Assembly (NCBI GenBank): GCA_003946805.1
Contig: RPSH01000015.1
Coordinates: 1 to 64,000 of the forward strand
Origin: Bacillus sp. 2B10
GTDB taxonomy: Bacteria; Pseudomonadota; Alphaproteobacteria; Sphingomonadales; Sphingomonadaceae
Direction: 5' to 3'
DNA: 64,000 bases
Part shown: piece after piece, positions 36,292 to 45,206 of the stretch
How the letters are laid out: the number at the start of each line of letters is the position of its first letter
Position numbering within the stretch: position 1 is the first letter of the stretch
Notes under the pieces: model-generated
What the model was told of the DNA's origin: nothing
What the model saw: only the letters and a program-made list of their open reading frames with translations
The model's database searches: none
Position numbers and translations under genes: made by a program

Positions 36292-36378
36292 GCGTCACCC
36301 CAGCGAAGGCTGGGGTCTCGATCGGCTCCTGCTGCGTGCTACCACCGGGAGATCCCAGCCTTCGCCGGGACGACGCGC
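36292..36378. repeat. Family-B inverted repeat
   Basis: GGCGTCACCCCAGCGAAGGC ... CCCAGCCTTCGCCGGGACGACG. Its inner bases (CTGCTGCGTGCTACCAC) also occur in the copy at 60779, 24 kb away. Confidence 0.8.
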
Positions 36379-36418
36379 GTTTCGATACGGACGGATCAAC
36401 CCTTGCGGCCGACGATCG

Positions 36419-36835
36419 TCACAGCAGCGGATAGCAGCCGGTCGCGGTCACGTCGGCCGGGATGCCCGGCAGCAGCCCGACGACCGGCGACCGGAACGGA
36501 AGCGAGATGACGACCTTGACCATTCCCGTGGCGGCGTTGCACGTCGTCCCCGATGTGACGACAACGTCGGTCGCGACCAGGCGCTGGCCATAGGTCCGCG
36601 CCCGCCCGACCGCATAGTCGGTCCGCGCCGCGGGGGTCTTGCAATCGGCGCTGACCGAGGTGCAGCGCGCCGTGCTGAACGCCACTTCCTTCACCGACTG
36701 CTTGATCCACAGGAAGCGCGATCCCTCGACGATCGCGAACAACATGCTCAGGAACACGGGGGCCAGCAGCGCGAATTCGACCACGGTGGCACCGCGCCGG
36801 TCGGCGGGCAGGGGCCGGGGGTGGCGGGCGGTCAT
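36419..36835 (-). CDS. TadE-like pilus assembly protein
   Basis: A 138-residue minor-pilin-like protein. After a short basic start the segment DRRGATVVEFALLAPVFLSMLFAIVEGSRF (12-41) is the TadE signature: a prepilin-like hydrophobic helix with the conserved Glu. The remaining domain has three Cys (ARCTSVSADCKTP; TSGTTCNAA; ATGCYP). Its ATG overlaps the previous stop (ATGA). No TadABC or Flp genes are near, so a full pilus locus must lie elsewhere or the genes act alone. Confidence 0.86.
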   Translation of the reverse strand: MTARHPRPLPADRRGATVVEFALLAPVFLSMLFAIVEGSRFLWIKQSVKEVAFSTARCTSVSADCKTPAARTDYAVGRARTYGQRLVATDVVVTSGTTCNAATGMVKVVISLPFRSPVVGLLPGIPADVTATGCYPLL

Positions 36836-37344
36836 TGCAACCGCACCACGGCCGCCTGCTCCAGCGTCGTGTCGCCGAACAGGCTGGCCGGCACGACCGC
36901 CGGAACGTAGCGGTAGCTGGCCTTGACCCGCAGGTAATAGCCCGACCTCGCAGCCGCGCTTCCCGATGCGGCGCCGCATGGCGCACCGCAGGTCGCGGTC
37001 GCGCGATAGCCGTTGTCGGCGGTCAGGCACGCACAGACCCGCGATTCGTTGACGCACGGCGTATCGCCGCCATTGCATTCGACCGTCACCACCAGGTTCG
37101 ATGCGCCGGGCGCGCCGGCGATCGCCGCGACCATCGTCGGGATATTGGTGAAGGGGACCGCCGCGCGGTTGCTGAAACTGTGCACCGCGGTCGTGGCGAC
37201 CCCCGAGCCCAGATTGCCGCGCTGGATGAAGAACATGCCGAAATCCAGCGCGGCGAGCATGATCGCGAACAGGAAGCAGGTGAGCAGCGCGAACTCGATC
37301 GTCGCCGCACCGCGCCGGTCGCGCAGCAAGTGTCGTGGCCCCAT
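36832..37344 (-). CDS. TadE/TadF-like protein
   Basis: A 170-residue protein with DRRGAATIEFALLTCFLFAIMLAALDFGMFF near the N-terminus, the TadE-type prepilin helix with its Glu, then an extracytoplasmic domain with eight Cys (VECNGGDTPCVNESRVCACL; ATCGAPCG), probably disulfide-bonded. Two adjacent ATGs (37347, 37344) follow GGTGAGG; the second is better spaced. It overlaps the next TadE-like gene. Confidence 0.85.
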   Translation of the reverse strand: MGPRHLLRDRRGAATIEFALLTCFLFAIMLAALDFGMFFIQRGNLGSGVATTAVHSFSNRAAVPFTNIPTMVAAIAGAPGASNLVVTVECNGGDTPCVNESRVCACLTADNGYRATATCGAPCGAASGSAAARSGYYLRVKASYRYVPAVVPASLFGDTTLEQAAVVRLQ

Positions 37345-37349
37345 CATCC

Positions 37350-39374
37350 TCACCGTATCAGTTCGATCTTGTTCGGTCCGTTGCCGCCCCCGCCGGGCAG
37401 GCCGACGCAGGTCGATCCGGTGGTGCTGCCCCCGGTCGCCGTCACCCGGTTGGCGATCAGGACGAAGCACTGCCCGGCCGACTGGGTGCTGTTGCCGCCG
37501 CTGATCGTGACGTCCGAACGGGGGATATGCACCGCGCCGCTGAAGACGCTGTTCGATCCGCCGCCCCATGTGGTGGCGACCGTGGTCGCGGAATCGATCA
37601 GCACGCTGGCGATGGTTCCCGGCGTGCTGCCGGTCGGCGATGCCAGCAGCTTGGTCTTCGCGCCGCCGTTCAGGTTGACGACGCCCGACAGCACGAAGGT
37701 GACGTCGACCCCCGCCATGTCGAAATCGCTGGTCGAAACGCCTTCCAGCGACTGGCCGTAATTCTGGTTGTTGACCGGCGAATGATAGGGCCATGTCGTC
37801 CCGCCGGTGCCGTTGACGAAGTCGCCGGCTATCGTGTAGCGGCCCGCGCCGAACAGCACCGCACCCGCCACGCGCAGATCGCCGTTGATCCGGTGATTGG
37901 TCGTGCGCCCGAATACCAGCCGGCTTCCGCCCTCGGTGGTGATGCTGCCGCCCGCGCTGAACGTGCCGTCGGCCATCAGCATGACGCCGCTGCCCGACAG
38001 CGCGATCGCCTGGCCGCCGGCGGCGCGACCGATCCGATAGGCCCCCGCGCCCAGCACCAGCGCCGATCCGCCGCCGACCGCGATTCCCGCGACGACGTCG
38101 GTGTTCCCGTTGCCCGCCCGGATCCAGCTGCCGCCACCGATCGTGATCGACCGGAAGGCGTGGTTGCCCCGACCGATCGTCAGCGTCGATCCGCCGCCGA
38201 TGTTCAGGTCGGCATTGATCGACACGCGGCCGTCGCCGATGCGGTTCGTCCCCGTCAGGCTGACGGTGCCGCTGCCGATCGACACGTCCCCGTCGCCGAA
38301 GGTGACGGCGCTGCCTGCCGCGACCCCGCCGTTGATGCGGATATTGCCGTCGCCAAAGGCCAGCGGCGAACCGCCCCCGACCGCAAGTCCCCTGGCGATG
38401 GTGATCGTCGATCCGGCGGCGAAGTCGACATTGACCCCCCCTTCGACCCGTAGCGTCCCGATCGTATAGTTGCCGGCGGGTACGAAGAACTTGCCGTTGC
38501 CCCGCCGATACGACGACACGTTCGCACTGGGGCTGTAGCCGAAGACCCAGTCCTCTCCGGCGGGCGTGACCGGATCGGCGATCGGGTCCGGCGCATCGAA
38601 CGCGCCGATCGCCGCCCGCGCGGCCGCGATGTCGGCATTGTCGCGCAATGGATCGGAAAGGGTGGTTGCGACCCTGGTCCGCTTGTCCGCCGCGGGAACG
38701 TTGCCGTTCCACGACGGATTGACGAAATCGACGGCATAACGGATCGCATCGGCGGCAAGCGTGCCATATTGGTTCGTGATCGATCCCGCGCCCGACACGA
38801 TGTTCTTCGCGCCGATCCGCGACCCGCCGTTCGCCACGTTGCCGATCCCGGCGACGGCGCAGTCGGGCGCATCGATCGTCGCGCCCCCGGACGTCGAAAT
38901 GGCATCGCCGCTGCCCGACAGGCCGAGGATGCACGGCGGGACCGATTCGGGCCCCTTCAGCAATGCGGTGGCCGACGCGCCGACCGGGTAGCTGCCGCCC
39001 AGACCGATGCCCCGGGCGATCAGGATCGGCACGCGGGTCGTGACGGTCACCCGCACCGCCTTCATGCCGGGGCCGGGCGTATCGTTGAGCATCGTCGTCT
39101 CGATCGTCGCATCGGCCAGACCATTGACGCGGGCGAGATCGCGCGCGGCCGGGGCGAGGATCGCTTCGTTTTCATCGGCATGGTAGGCGATCGCCGCACC
39201 CAGCGCCGCGATGTCGGCGACCCGCTGGTTGACGACGCGCTGCTGCAGTCCGCGGTTCACATCAACCGCCATCGCCGACATTCCGACAAGGATCGACAGC
39301 GACATCGCCGCGATGACCGCAACGGTCCCGCGTCGGTTGCCGGCGATATGTTCGATCGGGTGCGACCACGTCAT
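37350..39374 (-). CDS. TadG-like protein with long beta-helix-type repeat region
   Basis: A 674-residue protein. Residues 10-40 (GNRRGTVAVIAAMSLSILVGMSAMAVDVNR) match TadG's N-terminal membrane segment, followed by the usual RVVNQRVADIAALGAA helix. From about residue 330 to 640 the sequence is Gly/Ser/Ala/Thr-rich with evenly spaced short strands (ITIARGLAVGGGSPL, RINGGVAAGSAVTFG, SINADLNIGGGSTLTIG), like a right-handed parallel beta-helix. No von Willebrand A domain, common in TadG, is seen. First gene of the three-gene unit; a 6-bp-arm palindrome sits 24 bases upstream. Confidence 0.82.
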   Translation of the reverse strand: MTWSHPIEHIAGNRRGTVAVIAAMSLSILVGMSAMAVDVNRGLQQRVVNQRVADIAALGAAIAYHADENEAILAPAARDLARVNGLADATIETTMLNDTPGPGMKAVRVTVTTRVPILIARGIGLGGSYPVGASATALLKGPESVPPCILGLSGSGDAISTSGGATIDAPDCAVAGIGNVANGGSRIGAKNIVSGAGSITNQYGTLAADAIRYAVDFVNPSWNGNVPAADKRTRVATTLSDPLRDNADIAAARAAIGAFDAPDPIADPVTPAGEDWVFGYSPSANVSSYRRGNGKFFVPAGNYTIGTLRVEGGVNVDFAAGSTITIARGLAVGGGSPLAFGDGNIRINGGVAAGSAVTFGDGDVSIGSGTVSLTGTNRIGDGRVSINADLNIGGGSTLTIGRGNHAFRSITIGGGSWIRAGNGNTDVVAGIAVGGGSALVLGAGAYRIGRAAGGQAIALSGSGVMLMADGTFSAGGSITTEGGSRLVFGRTTNHRINGDLRVAGAVLFGAGRYTIAGDFVNGTGGTTWPYHSPVNNQNYGQSLEGVSTSDFDMAGVDVTFVLSGVVNLNGGAKTKLLASPTGSTPGTIASVLIDSATTVATTWGGGSNSVFSGAVHIPRSDVTISGGNSTQSAGQCFVLIANRVTATGGSTTGSTCVGLPGGGGNGPNKIELIR

Positions 39375-39397
39375 ATGATAGCGCTACGACAGACTGC

Positions 39398-39414
39398 CTT
39401 TACGTTGTGTAAAG
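39398..39414 (-). promoter_or_regulatory. Palindrome upstream of the TadG-like gene (possible operator)
   Basis: CTTTACGTTGTGTAAAG: perfect 6-bp arms with a 5-base centre, AT-rich against its surroundings, centred 32 bases before the ATG at 39374. Position fits a repressor or activator site; no regulator is known. Confidence 0.4.
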
Positions 39415-39554
39415 TATGCAGAACCGCAGCCGCGTCCTGCGCGACGGGTGGCCGCCCCGACGCGGTACATGATGGATTGCATGACGGTGCCGTGTAGGCT
39501 GGCGCGACGATCGCGTCCGTCGCGGTTCGCGGTCGACCGCGAATCCGATGTCTC

Positions 39555-39631
39555 TGGTCGGGGCGACAGGATTCGAACCTGCGACCCCCACACCCCCAGT
39601 GTGATGCGCTACCAGGCTGCGCTACGCCCCG
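39555..39631 (-). tRNA. tRNA-Pro (anticodon GGG)
   Basis: Acceptor CGGGGCG/CGCCCCG, D-arm GCGC...GCGC, anticodon loop CTGGGGG (anticodon GGG) on stem TCACA/TGTGG, T-arm GCAGG-TTCGAAT-CCTGT, discriminator A and encoded CCA. Confidence 0.97.
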
Positions 39632-39790
39632 ATCAGAGAGGGCGTGCCTTTAGGCCCGGTTTGCGTGCCATGCAAGCCCGAAGCGTCGCCGCCGGCAAAT
39701 GTTGCACGGGGCCCGTGCAGGTGATAGCTGCCCGCAGTTGACAGGATGCCGTGTTCGCGGCGTCCGCTTTTTCGGACATTCAGGCCAGCA

Positions 39791-40135
39791 ATGCTCGTAC
39801 CTTCCGCTTTCGCCCAGTCCGCCGCCGCTCCTGCGGCATCGGGTGGTTTCCTCGGCACGCTGATCGGCATCGCGCCGCTGCTGCTGATCTTCGTCGCCTT
39901 CTACTTCCTGCTCATCCGTCCGCAGTCGAAGCGAATGAAGACGTTGCAGGCATCGATCGCCGCGGTGAAGCGCGGCGACCAGGTTGTCACCGCCGGCGGC
40001 GTGATCGGCCGGGTAACCAAGGTCGAGGACGCGTTCGTCGAGGTGGAGATCGCGCCGAATACCCGCATCCGCGTGGTCAAGGCGACCATCGCCGAAGTCA
40101 CGCCGCCGGCCGGCGCCAAGCCCGCGAACGACTGA
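39791..40135 (+). CDS. yajC: Preprotein translocase subunit YajC
   Basis: A 114-residue single-span membrane protein of the SecDF-YajC complex. PLLLIFVAFYFLLIRPQSKRMKTLQ (about 26-50) holds the transmembrane helix and the strictly conserved RPQ-K motif. GDQVVTAGGVIGRVTKVED forms the small cytoplasmic domain. It begins at MLVPSAFAQ and overlaps secD by TGATG. Confidence 0.93.
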   Translation: MLVPSAFAQSAAAPAASGGFLGTLIGIAPLLLIFVAFYFLLIRPQSKRMKTLQASIAAVKRGDQVVTAGGVIGRVTKVEDAFVEVEIAPNTRIRVVKATIAEVTPPAGAKPAND

Positions 40136-41727
40136 TGCTCGACTTTCCCCGCTGGAAACGGATCGCCATCTGGGCATCCGTGATCCTGTTGTCGCTGTTC
40201 GCGGTGCCGAGCCTGCTGCCCGAGGCGACCCGTGCGAAGCTGCCCGGCTGGGTGCCGACGCCCGCGATCAACTTCGGCCTCGATCTGGCGGGGGGCAGCT
40301 ACATCCTGCTCGAGGCGCAGACGCAGGACGTCGCCGCGACCCGGGTCGAGGCGATGCGCGAGATGATCGCGACCGAGATGCGCCGCAACCCGCGGGTCAG
40401 CGTCGGCGACATCTCGACGCGCGGCGGACAGATCAGCTTCATGGTGCGCGACGCGACGCAGGTCGACGCCGCGCGTGAAAAGCTGCTGGGCCTGACCGGC
40501 GGCGGGGCGGGCATGACCGGCCAGCGCGAATGGGACATCGAGGTGCGCGACAACACGCGCTTCGTGCTGACCCCGACCCAGGCCGGCCTGCGCCTCGCGG
40601 TCGAGAATGCGATGAAGGACGCGACCGAGGTCGTGCGCCGCCGCATCGACGAACTGGGCACGCGCGAACCGACGATCATCCAGCAGGGCAGCAACCGCAT
40701 CGTTGTGCAGGTCCCCGGCCTGTCCGATCCGAAGGCGTTGAAGGATCTGCTGGGCCGGACCGCGCGGCTGGAATTCAAGCTGGTCGATCTCGCCGCCGAT
40801 CCGGCCGCGGTCGCGCGTGGACAGGCACCGGCGGGCAGCCAGATCCTGCCCTATCCGGCGCAGAACGCACCGATCGCGGTGAAGCGCACCACGATCATCT
40901 CCGGCGACCAGCTCGCCGATGCGCGCCAGACCTATGACCAGAACGGCCAGCCCAACGTCACGATCAACTTCAACGCGGAGGGCGGTCGCCGCTTCGCGAA
41001 GGTGACGCAGGAAAACACCGGCAAGCCCTTTGCGATCATCGTCGACAATTCGGTCATCTCGGCCCCGAACATCAACGAACCGATCCTCGGCGGCAGCGCC
41101 ACGATCAGCGGGGGCTTCACCGCCGACAGCGCCAACCAGCTCGCCATCGCGCTGCGGTCGGGCAAGCTGCCGGTCGACCTGACCGTGGTGCAGGAAAGCA
41201 CCGTAAGCCCCGAACTGGGTGCCGATTCGGTGAAGGCGGGCGTGACCGCCGCGATCATCGCGACCGTTGCCGTCATCGTGTTCATGGTCATGACCTATGG
41301 TCGCTTCGGCATCTATTCGACGATCGCCGTCGTGCTGAACATCCTGATGATCATCGCGGTGATGGCGTTCCTGAACGCCACGCTGACGCTGCCCGGCATC
41401 GCCGGCTTCGTGCTGACCATCGGTACCGCGGTCGACGCCAACGTGCTCATCAACGAACGCATCCGCGAGGAACGGCGCCGCGGGCGCAGCGTGCTGCAAT
41501 CGCTCGAGCTGGGCTACAAGGAGGCGAGCCGCACGATCTTCGAGGCGAACGTGACCCACGCCATCGCCGGCGGGATCATGCTGATCCTCGGTTCCGGCCC
41601 GATCCGCGGTTTCGCGGTCGTGCTGCTGCTCGGCATCGCCAGCTCGGTGTTCACCGCCGTCACCTTCACGCGGATGCTGGTCGCCGGATGGATGCGCCGC
41701 CATCGTCCGACCGACATCACCATTTAA
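40135..41727 (+). CDS. secD: Protein translocase subunit SecD
   Basis: Uses the proton gradient to pull exported proteins through SecYEG. The 530-residue protein has TM1 near residues 9-27, the D1 motif GLDLAGGSYILLE, the large periplasmic domain, and five C-terminal TMs with DANVLINERIREERRRGRS (Asp of TM4) and IFEANVTHAIAGGIM. Starts on the last base of the yajC stop. Confidence 0.95.
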   Translation: MLDFPRWKRIAIWASVILLSLFAVPSLLPEATRAKLPGWVPTPAINFGLDLAGGSYILLEAQTQDVAATRVEAMREMIATEMRRNPRVSVGDISTRGGQISFMVRDATQVDAAREKLLGLTGGGAGMTGQREWDIEVRDNTRFVLTPTQAGLRLAVENAMKDATEVVRRRIDELGTREPTIIQQGSNRIVVQVPGLSDPKALKDLLGRTARLEFKLVDLAADPAAVARGQAPAGSQILPYPAQNAPIAVKRTTIISGDQLADARQTYDQNGQPNVTINFNAEGGRRFAKVTQENTGKPFAIIVDNSVISAPNINEPILGGSATISGGFTADSANQLAIALRSGKLPVDLTVVQESTVSPELGADSVKAGVTAAIIATVAVIVFMVMTYGRFGIYSTIAVVLNILMIIAVMAFLNATLTLPGIAGFVLTIGTAVDANVLINERIREERRRGRSVLQSLELGYKEASRTIFEANVTHAIAGGIMLILGSGPIRGFAVVLLLGIASSVFTAVTFTRMLVAGWMRRHRPTDITI

Positions 41728-41739
41728 GGCTCCGGCGTC

Positions 41740-42696
41740 ATGCGTCTCATCAAGCTGGTTCCCGACAACACCAACATCCGCTTCGTCGCGGTGCGCAAAA
41801 TCGCGTTCACCGTGACGCTGATCCTCAGCATCCTCGCGGTCGGGCTGGTGTTCGCGCGGGGGCTGAACTTTGGCGTCGACTTCATGGGCGGCGTCGCGAT
41901 CGAGGAGAAGTTCGCCACGCCGCCCGCGATCGACAAGGTGCGCGGCGTCATCGAGCGGCTGGGCGTGGGTGAACCCGCGATCCAGCAGTTCGGTGATCCC
42001 AAGCTGGTGTCGATCCGCCTGCCGGTGCCCGAGGGCCACAGCGGCGCGACCGACCGCCTGGTCGAGCGGGTCAAGTCGGCGCTCGCCACCGAATTCCCCG
42101 GCGCGACCTTCAGCAACTATTCGACCGTGTCGGGCAAGGTATCCGACGAACTGGTGACCAACGGCGTCCTCGCCGTCGTGCTGGCGATCTTCGGCATCGC
42201 GATCTTTTCGTGGTTCCGCTACGAATGGCAGTTCGGCGTGTCGACCGCGGTCGCGATCATCCACGACGTGCTGATGACGCTGGGTTTCTTCGCGTTGACG
42301 CAGATGCCGTTCGACCTGACCATCGTCGCGGCGGTGCTGACGATCATCGGCTATTCGATCAACGACAAGATGGTGATCGACGACCGCATCCGCGAGAATA
42401 TGCGCAAGTTCCGCAAGATGGAGATGCGCGAGCTGATTGACCTGTCGGTCAACGAAACGCTGCCACGTACCGTCATGACCTCGCTGACGATCCTGCTGGC
42501 GCTGACCGCGCTGCTGGTGTTCGGCGGCCATGTGCTGCGCGGCTTCACCGCGGCGATGATCCTCGGCGTGATCGTCGGGACCTATTCGTCGATCTACGTG
42601 TCGTCGTCGCTGCTCATCACGCTGGGGCTGAAACCCGGTGCGCCGGTAGGCGAGGGGACGGTCAGGGAACCCGTGCCGCAAAAGACGTCGCGGTGA
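41740..42696 (+). CDS. secF: Protein translocase subunit SecF
   Basis: A 318-residue partner of SecD with six TMs. FGVDFMGGVAIEEKF matches the SecF D1 motif. YEWQFGVSTAVAIIHDVLMTLGFF and YSINDKMVIDDRIRENM carry the conserved charged residues. It overlaps the next gene by GTGA. Confidence 0.95.
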   Translation: MRLIKLVPDNTNIRFVAVRKIAFTVTLILSILAVGLVFARGLNFGVDFMGGVAIEEKFATPPAIDKVRGVIERLGVGEPAIQQFGDPKLVSIRLPVPEGHSGATDRLVERVKSALATEFPGATFSNYSTVSGKVSDELVTNGVLAVVLAIFGIAIFSWFRYEWQFGVSTAVAIIHDVLMTLGFFALTQMPFDLTIVAAVLTIIGYSINDKMVIDDRIRENMRKFRKMEMRELIDLSVNETLPRTVMTSLTILLALTALLVFGGHVLRGFTAAMILGVIVGTYSSIYVSSSLLITLGLKPGAPVGEGTVREPVPQKTSR

Positions 42697-43058
42697 AGAT
42701 CGACCGGACCCGCAAGGGCGACGGTCCGCTCGTCTCCGGGCTGACCGCCGCCGGGTTCCGGGTCGATGACGGCATCTATCCCGCGCTGCTGATGACGCCG
42801 CAGCGTGCCGATCTGTGGGAGCCGCCGGCGTTCGAGGACCTCGACGCGGCGGCGCTGGCATCGGTGCTGGCGATGCGCCCCGAATTCCTGCTGCTCGGCA
42901 CCGGCGCGACGCTGCGCCAGCCGCCGCGCGCGCTGGTCCGCGCGCTCGATGCGCAGGGGCTGGGGATCGAGGCGATGGACAGCCGCGCCGCCGCCCGGGC
43001 GTGGGGCGTACTGCGCGACGAAGGGCGACAGATCGCGGCGGCATTCTACCCGCTGTAA
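42693..43058 (+). CDS. Mth938-like domain protein (DUF498)
   Basis: A 121-residue protein of the MTH938 fold: GDGPLVSGLTAAGFRVDDGIYPA, FLLLGTGATLRQPPRAL, and GIEAMDSRAAARAWGVLRDEGRQIAAAFYPL. The family is common next to secF in alphaproteobacteria; the human member is NDUFAF3, a complex I assembly factor, so a membrane-complex assembly role is possible. GTG start overlapping the secF stop. Confidence 0.9.
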   Translation: MKIDRTRKGDGPLVSGLTAAGFRVDDGIYPALLMTPQRADLWEPPAFEDLDAAALASVLAMRPEFLLLGTGATLRQPPRALVRALDAQGLGIEAMDSRAAARAWGVLRDEGRQIAAAFYPL

Positions 43059-43085
43059 GGGTTGGAGTTTCCTCGCAAGCCCTAC

Positions 43086-43172
43086 GCGTCATCCCGGCGA
43101 AGGCCGGAATCTCCCGATAAGGCAGCGCACCGACCGCCTTGTTGGTGGCCCCCGACTTTATCCGGGGTGACG
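43086..43172. repeat. Family-B inverted repeat
   Basis: GCGTCATCCCGGCGAAGGCCGG ... CCCGACTTTATCCGGGGTGACG around an inner segment of about 45 bases, between convergent genes. Confidence 0.75.
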
Positions 43173-43183
43173 CCGGTGGGGAA

Positions 43184-44353
43184 TCAGCGTCGTCCCGCCG
43201 CCAACCCCATCAGATGCTCGCGCAATTCCCGCGCGTTGCGCTCCCAGCTGAACGCTTCGACCGTCGCCCGCGTCGCGTCCGGATCGGCAGGTTGCGACAG
43301 CACCGCCGCGATCCCCTGCGCCACCGCCGCGGCGTCGCGCGTGACGATCCGGCCGGCGGCGGGGCCGGTCACGACCTCGCGCGCGGCGCCGGCGTCGGGG
43401 ATCACGATCGGCGTCCCGCTCGCCAGCGCCTCGATCCATGCATTTGCAAGGCCTTCCGACGACGACGCCAGCGCCATGACGTCGGCAGCGGCCAGCAGGC
43501 CGGGCAGGTCGCCATGTGGCATCGATCCGTACAGCCGCACGCGGTCGCCGACGCCCAGTTCGGCGATGCGCGCGGCGAGCGCCGCATGGTCGGGGCCGCC
43601 GCCGACGATCCACAACTGCACGCCGGGCAGCGCGGCGACCGCGTCGAGGACGATGCGATGCCCCTTGCGCGGGATCAGCGCGCCCAGCGATACGACCAGC
43701 GGTCCCGCGATCCCCAGGCGCACACGGGCGGCAGCGCGGTCGACGCTACCGAAGCGGCTGCGGTCGATGCCGGTGCGATGGACGCGGACCGGGCGGTCGA
43801 TCCCGGCAGCGGCGATATCGTCGGCCATCGACTGCGACACCGCGAGCAATCCGTCCGCCGCCTGGCCGGCGGCCCGAACCTGCGCCGCGGTGGCGGGGGC
43901 ATGGCCCCAATGATGGATGTCGGCGCCGCGTGCCTTGATCGATACCGGCACTCCGAACCGCCGGCCGAGCGCCACCGCCGCCGGGCCGTCGGGAAAGAAG
44001 AATTCGGCGTCGATCGCGTCGAACGGAAATGTTTCGCGCAGCGCGTTCAGGTGCGGGATCAGCCGCCGGACCAGCGCCCCGACATGGAACCGTCCCTGCG
44101 TGCCCGGCAGGTTCAGGAACCGCGGGCGGTCGACGGCCAGCCCCTTCCATGTTTCGTGCCGGGGCAGCGTCGAGAGCGCCCGGTAGCCGGCGTGCAGCGT
44201 CAGCGGAAAGGGCGGCAGGCCAAGCGGCGCGACGACCCGCACCGCGACATCTTCGAGGGCGGCGAGCCCCAGCGTCTGGCGTTCGATGAACACGCCGAAA
44301 TTGGGCCGGACGGCATCGGGGAACAGGGTGGCGAGGGTCAGGACGCGCAGCAT
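43184..44353 (-). CDS. Glycosyltransferase family 4 protein
   Basis: A 389-residue GT-B enzyme. The N-terminal domain begins MLRVLTLATLFPDAVRPNFGVFIERQ; the C-terminal domain shows LVVSLGALIPRKGH (nucleotide-sugar site), MPHGDLPGLLAAADVMALASSSEGLANAWIEALASGTPIVIPDAGAARE with the conserved Glu pair E-x7-E. It acts at the cytoplasmic membrane in surface polysaccharide or exopolysaccharide synthesis; the sugar is unknown. No other glycan genes adjoin it. Confidence 0.87.
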   Translation of the reverse strand: MLRVLTLATLFPDAVRPNFGVFIERQTLGLAALEDVAVRVVAPLGLPPFPLTLHAGYRALSTLPRHETWKGLAVDRPRFLNLPGTQGRFHVGALVRRLIPHLNALRETFPFDAIDAEFFFPDGPAAVALGRRFGVPVSIKARGADIHHWGHAPATAAQVRAAGQAADGLLAVSQSMADDIAAAGIDRPVRVHRTGIDRSRFGSVDRAAARVRLGIAGPLVVSLGALIPRKGHRIVLDAVAALPGVQLWIVGGGPDHAALAARIAELGVGDRVRLYGSMPHGDLPGLLAAADVMALASSSEGLANAWIEALASGTPIVIPDAGAAREVVTGPAAGRIVTRDAAAVAQGIAAVLSQPADPDATRATVEAFSWERNARELREHLMGLAAGRR

Positions 44354-44451
44354 GGGGCGTCGTCCTAGCGCGAAAAGGGTGAAGGGTTCGCGAAAAGATC
44401 AGCGTGCCGGTTCAATCGGTAACGATCGCCGGCAGGCGGCTGTCATCCCGG

Positions 44452-44632
44452 ATCAGGTCGAGACCTCTGCGAAAGCCGTCAATCCCTACCCCGGCGAAGG
44501 CCAGGGCCCAGTTGGGGGGTTAGGATACGGAAAGGCCTGTCCAACTGGACCCCGGCCGTCGCCGGGGTACGACGAGGAATTGGGTCTATTCGAGATACTC
44601 GCGGATGTCTCGATCAGGTCAGGGATGACGAG
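44452..44632. repeat. Family-B2 inverted repeat in a 346-bp gene-free stretch
   Basis: ACCCCGGCGAAGGCCAGGGCC and GACCCCGGCCGTCGCCGGGGTAC with inner CCCAGTTGGGGGG ... GGATACGGAAAGGC, matching the copy near 9000 in inner bases. Outer CGAGACCTCTGCGAA and CGGATGTCTCG flank it. No gene is seen between 44354 and 44699. Confidence 0.75.
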
Positions 44633-44699
44633 CCGCTTCGCCGGGGGCGACGCGGATGGCGGGCCGAGTGGACGCCGTGTCCGCTCGGCCCGCCACAAC

Positions 44700-45125
44700 T
44701 CACGCCGTCAGCGTATGCTCCAGCGTAATCTCGGCATTCAGCAGCTTGGAGATGGGACAGCCGGCCTTCGCTCCCGCCGCGATCTCCTCGAACTTCGCCT
44801 GCTCGATGCCCGGCACGCTGGCGGTCAGCGTCAGCGCCGACTTCGTCACCGTGAACCCGTCACCGTCCTTGTCGAGCGTGACCTTGGCGGTCGTCTCCAG
44901 CGTGCCGTCGCTGAAGCCGGCCCCGGCCAATGCGAAGCTCAGCGCCATGGTGAAGCAGCTGGCATGGGCGGCGGCGATCAACTCTTCCGGGTTGGTGCCC
45001 TTGCCATCCTCGAACCGGGTGTTGAAGCCATATTGCTGTTCGGACAGCACGCCCGACTGGGTCGAGACATGGCCTTTGCCGTCCTTGCCGAGGCCGTCGT
45101 AGCGGGCGGATGCACTGCGGATCAT
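44700..45125 (-). CDS. osmC: OsmC family peroxiredoxin
   Basis: A 141-residue thiol peroxidase that reduces organic hydroperoxides. The two catalytic cysteines are Cys57 (AAAHASCFTMALS) and Cys123 (AKAGCPISK), with the catalytic Arg in NTRFEDGKGTNPEELI. Length and the GTNPEELI motif place it in the OsmC rather than the Ohr branch. Confidence 0.92.
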   Translation of the reverse strand: MIRSASARYDGLGKDGKGHVSTQSGVLSEQQYGFNTRFEDGKGTNPEELIAAAHASCFTMALSFALAGAGFSDGTLETTAKVTLDKDGDGFTVTKSALTLTASVPGIEQAKFEEIAAGAKAGCPISKLLNAEITLEHTLTA

Positions 45126-45146
45126 GCTGGGGAACCTTCGTCATGG

Positions 45147-45180
45147 GAAAAGGGGCGGGCCCGTCACCGGACCCGCCCCT
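45147..45180 (-). terminator. Intrinsic terminator after the glycine-zipper gene
   Basis: Read on the minus strand: AGGGGCGGG ... CCCGCCCCT stem (9 bp plus an inner 3-bp stem) followed by TTTTCCC, between the glycine-zipper gene and osmC. Confidence 0.7.
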
Positions 45181-45206
45181 CCAGAATTCGTCAGACCGCA
45201 GTTGGT

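Noticed and set aside
33845..36298. An 817-codon minus-strand frame over the large secreted protein
   Set aside because: Shadow frame: the plus-strand protein has a signal peptide and normal composition; the antisense product is Arg/Gln/His-rich.
39901..43092. A 1063-codon open frame on the minus strand across yajC, secD and secF
   Set aside because: It is the antisense of well-identified sec genes. High-GC codon bias opens long shadow frames, and the protein is His/Arg/Asp-rich with no domain.
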